The translations under genes and the position numbers were made by a program. From Halobacteriovorax sp. (lineage in GTDB: Bacteria > Bdellovibrionota > Bacteriovoracia > Bacteriovoracales > Bacteriovoracaceae), in assembly GCA_024686135.1 (NCBI GenBank), contig JAIBDQ010000009.1, positions 1 to 38,688 of the forward strand: a stretch of 38,688 nucleotides of DNA, given 5' to 3'. How positions within the stretch are numbered: position 1 is the first letter of the stretch; each line of letters opens with the position of its first letter. Shown here piece after piece: positions 25,268 to 33,700 of the stretch. The notes under the pieces are model-generated. The model was not told the DNA's origin and searched no databases. It saw only the letters and a program-made list of their open reading frames with translations.

Positions 25268-26698
25268 TTATCCTATTGAATTCTCTAATTTTAATTCTAA
25301 TAATTTTACGGCTTCAACACTGAACTCCAGTGGAAGCTCTTTAAACACTTGGCTACAAAACCCATTCACAATCATGGAGATACATTTTTCCATATCCATT
25401 CCACGGGACTGTAAATAAAAGAGCTGATCTTCACTGATCTTTGTTGTTGAGGCCTCGTGCTCTACTGTTGCTGTATTGTTTTTTACGTCAATATAAGGAA
25501 AGGTATTAGCGCTACAAGCTGCCCCAACTAGCATGGAGTCGCATTGTGAGTAGTTTTTCGCACCATCAGCAGAAGGCATTACCTTAACTAATCCACGATA
25601 ATTATTTTCACTTTCTTCCGCAGAGATCCCTTTTGAGATAATAGTACTCTTCGTATTTTTCCCGATATGAACCATCTTTGTACCAGTATCTGCTTGCATT
25701 TTATGATTCGTTAGAGCTACTGAATAAAAAGAGCCCTGAGAGTTGTCGCCAATAAGATTACAGCCCGGATATTTCCAAGTAATGGCCGACCCGGCTTCAA
25801 CTTGAGTCCAACTGATATTAGAGTTTTTCCCTAAGCAGTTTCCTCTTTTAGTAACGAAATTATAGATACCACCTTTTCCGTTTTTATCACCGGCGTACCA
25901 GTTTTGAACGGTAGAGTAGCGAATAGTCGCGTCGTCTAATGCTACGAGTTCAACAATAGCAGCGTGGAGTTGATTCTCATCCCTTTGTGGAGCGGTGCAA
26001 CCTTCTAGATAATTTACAAAACTTCCCTCATCCGCAACAACTAGTGTTCTTTCGAACTGGCCAGTTTCTTTAGCGTTGATTCTAAAATAAGTGGAGAGAT
26101 CCATAGGGCAGGTTACGCCTTTTGGAATATAGACAAATGATCCATCTGAAAAGACAGCGCAATTCAGAGCGGCGTAAAAATTGTCTGTGTAGGGAACCAC
26201 TGTCCCCAGGTATTTTTTCACAAGGTCAGGATACTCTTTAACAGCTTCACTAATTGAACAAAAAATAACACCGACTTTTTCAAGGTCTTCTTTATAAGTC
26301 GTAGCAACAGAGACAGAGTCAAAAACAGCATCAACTGCGACACCGGAGATTCTTTTCTGTTCACCGAGTGGTATTCCTAATTTTTCAAAAGTGGCCAATA
26401 ATTCAGGGTCTACTTCATCTAGGCTAGAGAGCTCTGGCTTCTTCTTTGGAGCTGAATAGTAATATAGGTCTTCAAAGTCTATGGCCGGAATATCAAGCTT
26501 AGCCCAGTCAGGATGGGTCATTGTTTGCCAATGACGAAAGGCCTTGAGCCGATACTCAAGAAGCCATTCGGGCTCTTCTTTTTTTGCACTAATTCTTCTT
26601 ACGATATCTTCGTTAAGTCCTTTAGGGAACTCTTCCGTCTCAATATCGGTATAGAATCCATACTTGTATTCGCTACCTTGAAGGTCGCTCTGGCTCAT
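25268..26698 (-). CDS. sufB: SufB, Fe-S scaffold subunit
   Basis: 476 residues, full length for Suf[21 protein letters not shown] and [20 protein letters not shown] are the core scaffold motifs. [20 protein letters not shown] near the C-terminus contains the conserved Glu and His that bind the nascent cluster, and the Cys of EGCTAP is also conserved. SufB takes persulfide sulfur and assembles the cluster with SufC and SufD. The ATG overlaps the regulator's stop codon (ATGA), with GGATGGAAG as the ribosome site inside the preceding gene. Confidence 0.97.
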   Translation of the reverse strand: MSQSDLQGSEYKYGFYTDIETEEFPKGLNEDIVRRISAKKEEPEWLLEYRLKAFRHWQTMTHPDWAKLDIPAIDFEDLYYYSAPKKKPELSSLDEVDPELLATFEKLGIPLGEQKRISGVAVDAVFDSVSVATTYKEDLEKVGVIFCSISEAVKEYPDLVKKYLGTVVPYTDNFYAALNCAVFSDGSFVYIPKGVTCPMDLSTYFRINAKETGQFERTLVVADEGSFVNYLEGCTAPQRDENQLHAAIVELVALDDATIRYSTVQNWYAGDKNGKGGIYNFVTKRGNCLGKNSNISWTQVEAGSAITWKYPGCNLIGDNSQGSFYSVALTNHKMQADTGTKMVHIGKNTKSTIISKGISAEESENNYRGLVKVMPSADGAKNYSQCDSMLVGAACSANTFPYIDVKNNTATVEHEASTTKISEDQLFYLQSRGMDMEKCISMIVNGFCSQVFKELPLEFSVEAVKLLELKLENSIG

Positions 26699-27141
26699 AC
26701 TTCCATCCTTTCACCAAATTCGATGGGGTCTTTATCATCAAAGAGTAATTCTTTGAGAGAAAGACTTTCTAAATAGGCATTTAGTTTTTTATTCAATTGT
26801 TCTAGAGGATCAGCGATATTGCAGTTGGTATAAAGTTCGCAAACTTCGCCTTTAGAGTTGTGACAAAACTGTCCTTCTTCTTTTCCTTCTACCATTCTTT
26901 CAAGCTGCATATATGTGATCTCATCTAAGCTTTTTTCTAGATGATATCCACCACGAATTCCTTTTACTGAGTTTAGAAGGCCGCGAGTGTTCATTGTCTG
27001 AAGAACTTTTGCCGTAGTATCGAAAGGAACATTAAAATGTTCACAAATCTCACGGGCACTAGTTAAATTACCAGCTGGCTTACTGGCCATAAACTTTAGG
27101 GCCATTAGTGCGTATTCCACTTTGCGGTTGATCTTAAGCAT
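26695..27141 (-). CDS. Rrf2-family Fe-S-sensing regulator (IscR/SufR-like)
   Basis: 148 residues. An N-terminal winged helix (about 1-70; [12 protein letters not shown], then [13 protein letters not shown]) is the Rrf2 fold. Cysteines 93, 101 and 107 ([16 protein letters not shown]) match in number and position the three ligands of IscR (92, 98, 104), so it probably binds a [2Fe-2S] cluster and senses cluster supply. As first gene of the suf operon it most likely represses its own transcription when clusters are plentiful. A long perfect palindrome over the promoter supports that. AAGGAAA precedes the ATG. Confidence 0.92.
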   Translation of the reverse strand: MLKINRKVEYALMALKFMASKPAGNLTSAREICEHFNVPFDTTAKVLQTMNTRGLLNSVKGIRGGYHLEKSLDEITYMQLERMVEGKEEGQFCHNSKGEVCELYTNCNIADPLEQLNKKLNAYLESLSLKELLFDDKDPIEFGERMEV

Positions 27142-27197
27142 GCGCTTTTCCTTATAAATTCAAGGGCTTCTAAATACCTTGAAAGGGGGCAAAAAGA

Positions 27198-27247
27198 AAC
27201 CTATTTAAAGGCAGTATAACATAAATAGGTTAATTTTTAACCTATTT
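27198..27247 (-). promoter_or_regulatory. suf operon promoter with Rrf2-type operator
   Basis: AAATAGGTTAA (27223-27233) and TTAACCTATTT (27237-27247) form a perfect 11-bp inverted repeat with a 3-nt centre. A third copy of the half-site, AACCTATTT, is at 27198-27206. On the minus strand the dyad covers a -35-like GTTAAA (27241-27236) and the spacer; 17 nt on is TATACT (27218-27213), and the expected transcript start falls in the third half-site. The leader would be about 65 nt. This geometry fits repression by the Rrf2 protein it precedes. Confidence 0.75.
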
Positions 27248-27316
27248 TAAGTTACTGAAATTACTATATTTGTCTAACAGGTGTATCATATTAAGAATAA
27301 TAACAGACTGTTAAGG

Positions 27317-27344
27317 TAAGGTTTTGGCGACATAAACCCGATAA
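27317..27344 (+). promoter_or_regulatory. FliA (sigma-28)-like promoter
   Basis: TAAGGTTT (27317-27324), 12 nt, then CCCGATAA (27337-27344) matches TAAAGTTT-N11-GCCGATAA at 7 of 8 in each block, with the spacer one longer. The transcript would begin near 27351, only 2-3 nt before the ATG at 27354, giving an almost leaderless mRNA, which fits the lack of a ribosome site. Confidence 0.55.
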
Positions 27345-27353
27345 CTTGTTGAG

Positions 27354-29378
27354 ATGAATAGAAACAAATTTCAAAAACTCATAGTCATAATCCTCGGAAT
27401 ATATCCGATTTTGGTATTCTCATGCCCTCAAGGTGTAGATGAGTTTGGAAAATTAGTAGAAAGAGAAATCGACAATAACTTGGAGGCGCAGGTCGATGCT
27501 GTTACGTCGACTCAGATAGGAGTTAATAATGAGGCCAAGATGGGCGTGGCCACTGCTGGCTCACAAGATTCTAGAGTAGCTGTCTTCGATGTTGATTCAG
27601 TAGACGAGATTCATGCCGTAGAGAGAGAGATAAATGCTGCAGCAACGGCTAATACAGGTGACACAAAGTTATTTAAGCGAGATGTTGACTCTCTTGATGA
27701 ATTAGAAAGACTAGAAAAATCTGAAAGAAAATTTTTAAGGTACAAAAGAGAAATTAAAACTTCAGACGAAGTTGTGGCCGAAGTTACCAGAAAAAAAATA
27801 CCAGTTGATAGTGCAGAGTACAGATCGCAGATCAGGTCTCAGCCTTCAGTTGAGAGATTTAAATCAAAATATGCTCAGAGCCAATTGGAATTTGAAAATA
27901 GGAGGTTTATCAGTGAAATTGGTAAAAACCCTCCTGGTAAAAAGTCCGTTTACTTTGACGTTGAGAACTCAGTGCTCAAAGACTTAAATGACAATATTTT
28001 CGAATCTAAAGATTTAGGAGATGCGGCAGGAAACCTTTTTAATGATATTTTATATAGGAAAATCAAGTCCGACCCTAAATTGGCATCGAGTCTTGATGGA
28101 AAGTACCGCGACTTTAAGTCCCTGAGATTTAGGTTTCTTTTAAATGAAGGCGAAGATGCAACTCAGCTAAATAATGCTCTTAAGAAAGTTTACGGTGAAG
28201 CCGCTGCAGAGTTTGAAGTAAAGCTTTCATCTACAGGTCTAAAGGATCTTTGGGCATCTAAATCTGGACAAGTAGGTAACCCAAGAAAATGGTTTTTAGC
28301 AGGAACTGGTTCTGATCCTCTTGAAGCCAATATGGCAGCAAGACAAGCAAGAGGTATGCTAGAGGAGATGGGGACTTCAAACCGACTTGTAGAATATGGA
28401 ACAAGAGTTGAGAGCTTGTCAAAAGATATAAAAGACCTAGAAAAAATTCGAAAGCTTCTATCTCGAATGCCTGAACTTAAAAAATATGGAGTGATGGTTG
28501 ATTCTGGAAATGGAAAAATGATTTTATCAAAAGATATGATTGGCATTTTAAGAAAAACAAAGAGAGGAGACTTCTCCAACATAAATGATTATCGCAAGGC
28601 CGTTAGAAAACAAATCAAAGGTCTTTTCGGAGTAAAGTTAGATAAGGTAGCCATTGATGGGATGACAAAATACTTTGAAGGAGTAGATGCTTTAAGTCCT
28701 CCGTTATTTATAAGAAGTAGGAATGGAATCGACTTGAGTACGGCAGATAGTGGTCTCGTCTCGGTAGACTTTACCGGAGTAGGGGTGGATAACGCCTATG
28801 AGGCTATGAATGGTTTACTGAAAGCTTCTCCTGAAGGAGCGACTAATCAGAAGTTAGTTCAAAGCGCTTTAAAGAGTATTGATGAACATGTAGAAAACGT
28901 TACCGAATCTATGAATAATTCAAAACGAGCTTTTAATGATGGCACTCAACATGTTTCGGGTGCTGAAAAACCAGCAGTCTTTTCAGGGGATGATGGAATG
29001 TATTTTCCTGATAAACCCTGGACCAGGAGTGAAAAGCAAAAACTGGTTGATAAGCTTGGGAGCGAAGATCCATCTAAGTACCGGGTCACTTTCGTAGAAA
29101 CAAAATATAAGAATGGAAATACTATACCTGCGGACTTAAGGTCCGAGTATATTGTTAAGGCAGAGAAAGTTGAAAAGGCCATTCGTAAAGCTGTTACTGG
29201 TGTAGGAGAGGGGCAAATATCTCCAGAAAGGGCCCGCGAAATGATGATCGCCATTGAATATAGGCCTTCCAAAGCTGGAAAGTCAGATTGGGATATCTTG
29301 TTCGGAGGTAAAATTAATCACCACGAGCAAACAATTCTTAGAAGATCTCTCGAAGCAATTATAGAAGCGGAACATTAA
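27354..29378 (+). CDS. 674-residue exported protein of unknown family
   Basis: Signal sequence at residues 5-23 (KFQKLIVIILGIYPILVFS) followed by Cys24, the only cysteine in the protein. V-F-S-C is a relaxed lipobox, so a lipoprotein is likely. Residues 65-150 contain a duplicated acidic unit (DVDSVDEIHAVEREI and DVDSLDELERLEKSER) and a third weaker copy (REIKTSDEVVAEV). The rest is charged and mostly helical, with a few well-formed loops (WFLAGTGSDPLEANMAARQA; VSVDFTGVGVDNAYEAMNGL) and a C-terminal block around FGGKINHHEQ. No known domain was recognised. The only in-frame start after the upstream stop (27342-27344) is this ATG. A FliA-like promoter lies directly upstream. The stop interlocks with that of the small converging gene (TTAA, 4-nt overlap). 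Confidence 0.75.
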   Translation: MNRNKFQKLIVIILGIYPILVFSCPQGVDEFGKLVEREIDNNLEAQVDAVTSTQIGVNNEAKMGVATAGSQDSRVAVFDVDSVDEIHAVEREINAAATANTGDTKLFKRDVDSLDELERLEKSERKFLRYKREIKTSDEVVAEVTRKKIPVDSAEYRSQIRSQPSVERFKSKYAQSQLEFENRRFISEIGKNPPGKKSVYFDVENSVLKDLNDNIFESKDLGDAAGNLFNDILYRKIKSDPKLASSLDGKYRDFKSLRFRFLLNEGEDATQLNNALKKVYGEAAAEFEVKLSSTGLKDLWASKSGQVGNPRKWFLAGTGSDPLEANMAARQARGMLEEMGTSNRLVEYGTRVESLSKDIKDLEKIRKLLSRMPELKKYGVMVDSGNGKMILSKDMIGILRKTKRGDFSNINDYRKAVRKQIKGLFGVKLDKVAIDGMTKYFEGVDALSPPLFIRSRNGIDLSTADSGLVSVDFTGVGVDNAYEAMNGLLKASPEGATNQKLVQSALKSIDEHVENVTESMNNSKRAFNDGTQHVSGAEKPAVFSGDDGMYFPDKPWTRSEKQKLVDKLGSEDPSKYRVTFVETKYKNGNTIPADLRSEYIVKAEKVEKAIRKAVTGVGEGQISPERAREMMIAIEYRPSKAGKSDWDILFGGKINHHEQTILRRSLEAIIEAEH

Positions 29379-29629
29379 GCTGCTTCTGTAACACCTTCTT
29401 CAATTGAGTTTTTATATTGGTACCAAAGATGGTCGAGTTCGTGGTCCTTATGAGTTTCAATAAGGCCTAAAATGACATAATCTTCTGCTTCTTCTTGAGT
29501 AAGATGTGGGGTATGTTCTTTTTGTAAACGGTACATGACTTGTAGGTCTTCTTTTGGCGTTTGCGTTTTCAACAGGGTAGATACTCTTTTCTCAATTTTC
29601 GATAATAAACTTTCATTACTTGCTGCCAT
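29375..29629 (-). CDS. Small acidic helical protein, unknown
   Basis: 84 residues starting MAASNESL. GGAGGA lies 7 nt before this ATG, whereas the upstream in-frame ATG at 29668 has no ribosome site. The sequence is charged and helical (SLLSKIEKRVSTLLK; HLTQEEAEDYVILGLIETHK), without cysteine, signal peptide or membrane segment, so it is cytoplasmic. Family not recognised. It is monocistronic, and its 3' end overlaps the 674-residue gene by 4 nt, so antisense interference between the two is possible. Confidence 0.7.
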   Translation of the reverse strand: MAASNESLLSKIEKRVSTLLKTQTPKEDLQVMYRLQKEHTPHLTQEEAEDYVILGLIETHKDHELDHLWYQYKNSIEEGVTEAA

Positions 29630-29706
29630 AAAAATCCTCCAAATTACCTTTACCTTTTCGAATGACAAGATAATTTCTTTAGGAATTGCGAAAGCATTTC
29701 CACACC

Positions 29707-29712
29707 TATAAT
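29707..29712 (+). promoter_or_regulatory. -10 element of a probable leaderless rhomboid mRNA
   Basis: A perfect TATAAT ends 8 nt before the ATG at 29721, so transcription should start at about the first codon. No Shine-Dalgarno sequence is present. TTGCGA at 29686-29691 is a possible -35 with a short 15-nt spacer. Confidence 0.6.
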
Positions 29713-29720
29713 CTTAACTG

Positions 29721-30641
29721 ATGAATGAATTTGATAATATGATAAAAATTGGTGAGTTAGCAGATAAAAAAATAACCGAGCAAATTGTATCGGAGATGCT
29801 CAGAAGAAATATTCACCTTGAAAAAGTTTATGATTCGCAAAATCAGATGTTTGTCTTGTATGCCCGAGACGAAGAGTCGGCGACTATTGCGTTTGATTAT
29901 TATAGAGTAAAGGTTGGTTTTGCTCCTCCCCCTAAACCTATGCCCAAAGAATGGGAAAGTATTAAGAATGCCCCTCTTGGAAAAGTGACCATTGTCTTCT
30001 TGGCCATTAGCATCTTTGTTTATTTAAGTCGCCTTTTTATGGGTGATACTTTATTTGAACTCTTCTTTATGTCCAATCATCAAACTGGGGGACTATCCGA
30101 GATAAAAAATGGAGAATTTTGGAGAATCTTTACGCCTGTATTTCTCCACTTCAATCTTCTTCATATTTTATTTAACGGAATGTGGATGAAAGATCTTGGA
30201 AGTTTGATTGAGCATCATAAAGGAAAAATATTTTATATCACCTTAATCTTAATTTCAGGACTTCTCTCAAACATAGGGCAGTATTATGTTAAGGGACCTT
30301 TCTTCGGGGGACTTTCAGGGATTGTTTATGCTTTACTTGGCTTTGTTTGGATGAACAAAAAGTTTTTTCCTGAGGTTAGCTACTCCCTACCTAAAAATGA
30401 TGTCCTACTTATGATTGGTTGGTTTTTCTTTTGTTTTACTGGAGTACTTGGCCCAATTGCCAACACGGCCCACGGCATAGGTCTCGCCATAGGAATGATC
30501 TTTGGCGTTTTTAGTGGAAGTTTTAGTAATCAAAAATTCGATTCAATGAATATGCTTGGATACTGCCTCTTAGCGCTGATCTTCGGTGCTGGAACTTTTG
30601 CCTTTGAATTCTACGTTTTACCAATGATTACAGGCTCTTAA
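29721..30641 (+). CDS. Rhomboid intramembrane serine protease (GlpG-like)
   Basis: 306 residues. A soluble N-terminal domain (about 1-90, with an AxxAFxYYR helix-strand unit) precedes six or seven membrane segments (about 92-300). The rhomboid core is complete: FWRIFTPVFLHFNLLHILFN is the L1/TM2 motif with HxxxHxxxN, GGLSGIVYALLG contains the nucleophile Ser199 in G-x-S-G, and NTAHGIGLAIGMIFG contains the partner His251 in H-x-x-G-x-x-x-G. It cleaves membrane-anchored substrates within or next to the bilayer. It sits between two exported giants, but no substrate is evident. Start taken at 29721; leaderless transcription seems likely. Confidence 0.93.
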   Translation: MNEFDNMIKIGELADKKITEQIVSEMLRRNIHLEKVYDSQNQMFVLYARDEESATIAFDYYRVKVGFAPPPKPMPKEWESIKNAPLGKVTIVFLAISIFVYLSRLFMGDTLFELFFMSNHQTGGLSEIKNGEFWRIFTPVFLHFNLLHILFNGMWMKDLGSLIEHHKGKIFYITLILISGLLSNIGQYYVKGPFFGGLSGIVYALLGFVWMNKKFFPEVSYSLPKNDVLLMIGWFFFCFTGVLGPIANTAHGIGLAIGMIFGVFSGSFSNQKFDSMNMLGYCLLALIFGAGTFAFEFYVLPMITGS

Positions 30642-30657
30642 TAAGAAAATAGCCTCT

Positions 30658-30684
30658 TTAGGTTTAGCTCATCTTTACCGATAA
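30658..30684 (+). promoter_or_regulatory. FliA (sigma-28)-like promoter of the giant gene
   Basis: TTAGGTTT (30658-30665), exactly 11 nt, then ACCGATAA (30677-30684): 6 of 8 and 7 of 8 matches to TAAAGTTT and GCCGATAA with the canonical spacer. Transcription would begin near 30691, just before AGAGAGGT (30698-30705), a good ribosome site. Confidence 0.5.
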
Positions 30685-30733
30685 GTTATGGAGCTATAGA
30701 GAGGTAGTTATAAATTTTTATTCTCTGATTTTT

Positions 30734-33700
30734 TTGATGACCACGGTCTGGGGTCTCTTTCTTGGAAACAATCTTGTTGCCGGGGAGAGGTATACTCTAG
30801 AAGCTCAAAAACATGATGTTGCCTCAAATACTTCAACAGCAGTTTATTTTGATAATCGAGAACAAAGAATAGTTAAGAAAACATTTAAATGGTCAAAAGA
30901 ATTTGAAAAAAGGAGAAGAGATTCTAATAAAGAAAGTTTTAATTTTCCAGCAACTTCTTCTAACTTATCAAATGTCTCTCCTAAAACTCTTGATACGCAT
31001 AATGTAAAGGTTAGCTATGAGCACCATAGCCTCTATCACCCCTCCAATCGAAATAGAACTTCTAATGCAATAAAGAATGTTCTTGGTTCTAAAGCCTCGG
31101 CAAATAGTTTTGTCAGAAGAATGGAAACAAAAGTTGATCAATCAGAAAACCAATATGTCTTAGTACAAAAAGGCTCTAGTGGAAGCGGAAATAGGGCCAA
31201 AGATATCGCTGTTTATTATAATAAAGAACGGGGAGAGTTTGTAACTAAAACAATCAAAAGAAGAAGAAGCAATAGTCCGGCGTTTAATTTCCCTTCCTCT
31301 ATAGCAAGGCCAGCAATACTTGATCCATCCTCAAATGATAACTTTTTCAAGTTAGAGGAAAGTGATAGCTACTGGGCAAAAACACCCAATCAATTTGCTA
31401 AGGCCTTAGGGCGTATAAAAAGCGATTTTAATTCAGCAAAGGTTTCCTTTGATAAAGGTAAGTTTCAAAACCCCTTTGAGCAAATGAAAAAAAACAGAAG
31501 CGGGGATGTGCTAATAAAAGAACAGTATAAAGACGATAAACTATACCGCGTTTATTATAACTACGATCGAAATGAAATGATGGTTCAAGAGATGGACCTT
31601 GATCGTAAAGATAGAAGTAAAGTAAAAAACCTTAGTGAAACCGTATATGATTTAACCACAGACTTTGGTTATCAAGGTGCAAGGAATGCATTGGTAAGTA
31701 GTAAGGTTATCGCTGAAGGAGAGTTAGACTCTTTTAGAGGCGCGCAAGTCACTGCCTGTCGGGACGTACTTGAAAGCTATGTCCTTCCTGATTTAACGGA
31801 CTTTGAGAATATCACGGACGTCCTTTGGGATCGTCATTTGCATCAGGCCGTAGCGAGTGAAGCTATAAAAGGTCCGAATAGAAGTATGTTTTTAGAGTTA
31901 AACCTCTTAGATAAACCTAGAAGAGTTAAGGTCTTCCTAGATGCTAAAGGACAAGTTGCTAGAGTTGAATGGGTTGGTATGACACCAGAGGAAGCAGAAA
32001 AAGAAGGCCTTAAACTGGAATTTAAAACTGATGAAGATGGACAGAGAAATTATTTAATATCTACAAATTACCCTGAAAAAGACTCGTGGGACCCTATCAT
32101 GGGAATTAATGCGGATAATATCCGTGTTGAAAAAGGAGTTCTAAAAGGAAACTTAGCTGTCTTTGTAAAAGGAAAGAAAAGCGGGGATTTTGAATATGAC
32201 GAGTTTGAGAAAAGCGTCTTTCCTTTTGAATTAGATGAACAGAGAAGGGGAATTGCAAAACTAGATAAACGTCAAAGGCTTGATGGTAGCGCAAAGAATT
32301 ACTACGATATTGATGCTCCCTACGAAGACGGCTCTGGCGGGATAAAGAATGGATTTTTCAAATTGTTTTTTTCTAAAGAAGGAAGAAGGGAATTTGTTAG
32401 AGACACTATTTATGAGAATGCAAATGAAACGCTTAGTGGACCGGACTATAATCACCTAATTAATAACCGTGAAATTTGGAAAATCTCAGACAGAATCTCG
32501 CATCAATTGGGTAAGAAAACTAATAATTATACTTCCTCGGTAACTGATATTACCGCAAAAGGTGCTGAACTGGCTTACGCCGCTTTTGGTGATGAAATCT
32601 TATTAAGAGTTATTAAAGATATGTTACCTGAAGAATCGGATGCGGCAATTAATAGTGTCGTATTAAACGTTACTGAAGCTTTTAAAGAATGCTTGGCCAG
32701 GGCAGGAAATAGCAGAAACAAAAAAGTAGCTGATCAATGTATGGAGATTTTCAAAACGGAAGCTCCTATTTATGTGGGAAAAGAGGTCTTACTATTAAAG
32801 CTAGGGCAAAATGATCTTGGTGATTTTGAAGACGATGCCAATAAAGTCTATATGGGCTGTATAAAAGAAAACTATAGACCAGCTGCAAGTGAACAAGATT
32901 CGACTAACAAGATTAAAGGTTGTTTATATCAAGCCTTTTTAGAAACGATTGATAAGGCCATGGGACCAACTTTAGATAAAGAGGTCGGCAAAATTGTCAA
33001 AGATAAAGGTTATAATTTTAAATTATCTGCCTCGGAAAAAGATGGTCTCTTAAAAGGTATGAAGTCTTGTCTGAATTCTAAGAAACTTCAGTCTGATGGA
33101 CTATTTGGCACAAAATATAACTTTCAAAAGTTAGAGAATATGGAGCCTGCTGACTTTGAACAAAACCTAATGAGTTGTGTAACTAATATTAAGGTCGGTA
33201 CAGGTCGTATTGTTGTAGGGAAGATTCTAGGGATTGAGCTTGCTAAGCAAGACCTGACTCCTGATGTTAAGGTAGCAGCTAAAGAAAAAGCTATGACTCG
33301 AGGTTATGAGGCTTGTGTTAAAAAGCAAGAAGAGATCGTTCAAGAGTTTGTTTCTCAGTTAAGGCCAGTGACTAAAAAAGCACCTATACCAGGAAAACCG
33401 ATTAAGCCTCAAGCAAAGTCTGAAAAGATGGTTAAAATTCCGGCCATTGAACCTGGTGAATGTGCAAATCTAGTGTTGAATAGGACTCTATCCATAGTGG
33501 TTCCAGAAATGGTGAAAAAGGCCATTGGAGCTGAATTTTATAATAAACTTTCTAAAAACCAAGAAACGATGCCTCAATTTTTAATTTGCTTTGATAGAGA
33601 AGAAAAGCGTCTCACTGATGAGCTTCCCTATATTCTAAAGACTGAAGCTGGTCTAGATGCGAAGACGAAAGCTAAAAATGCTGAGGCTAGAGCATCAAGA

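Noticed and set aside
30641-30660. AGGCT/AGCCT stem after the rhomboid gene as a terminator
   Set aside because: Five pairs with a 14-nt loop and no T-run.
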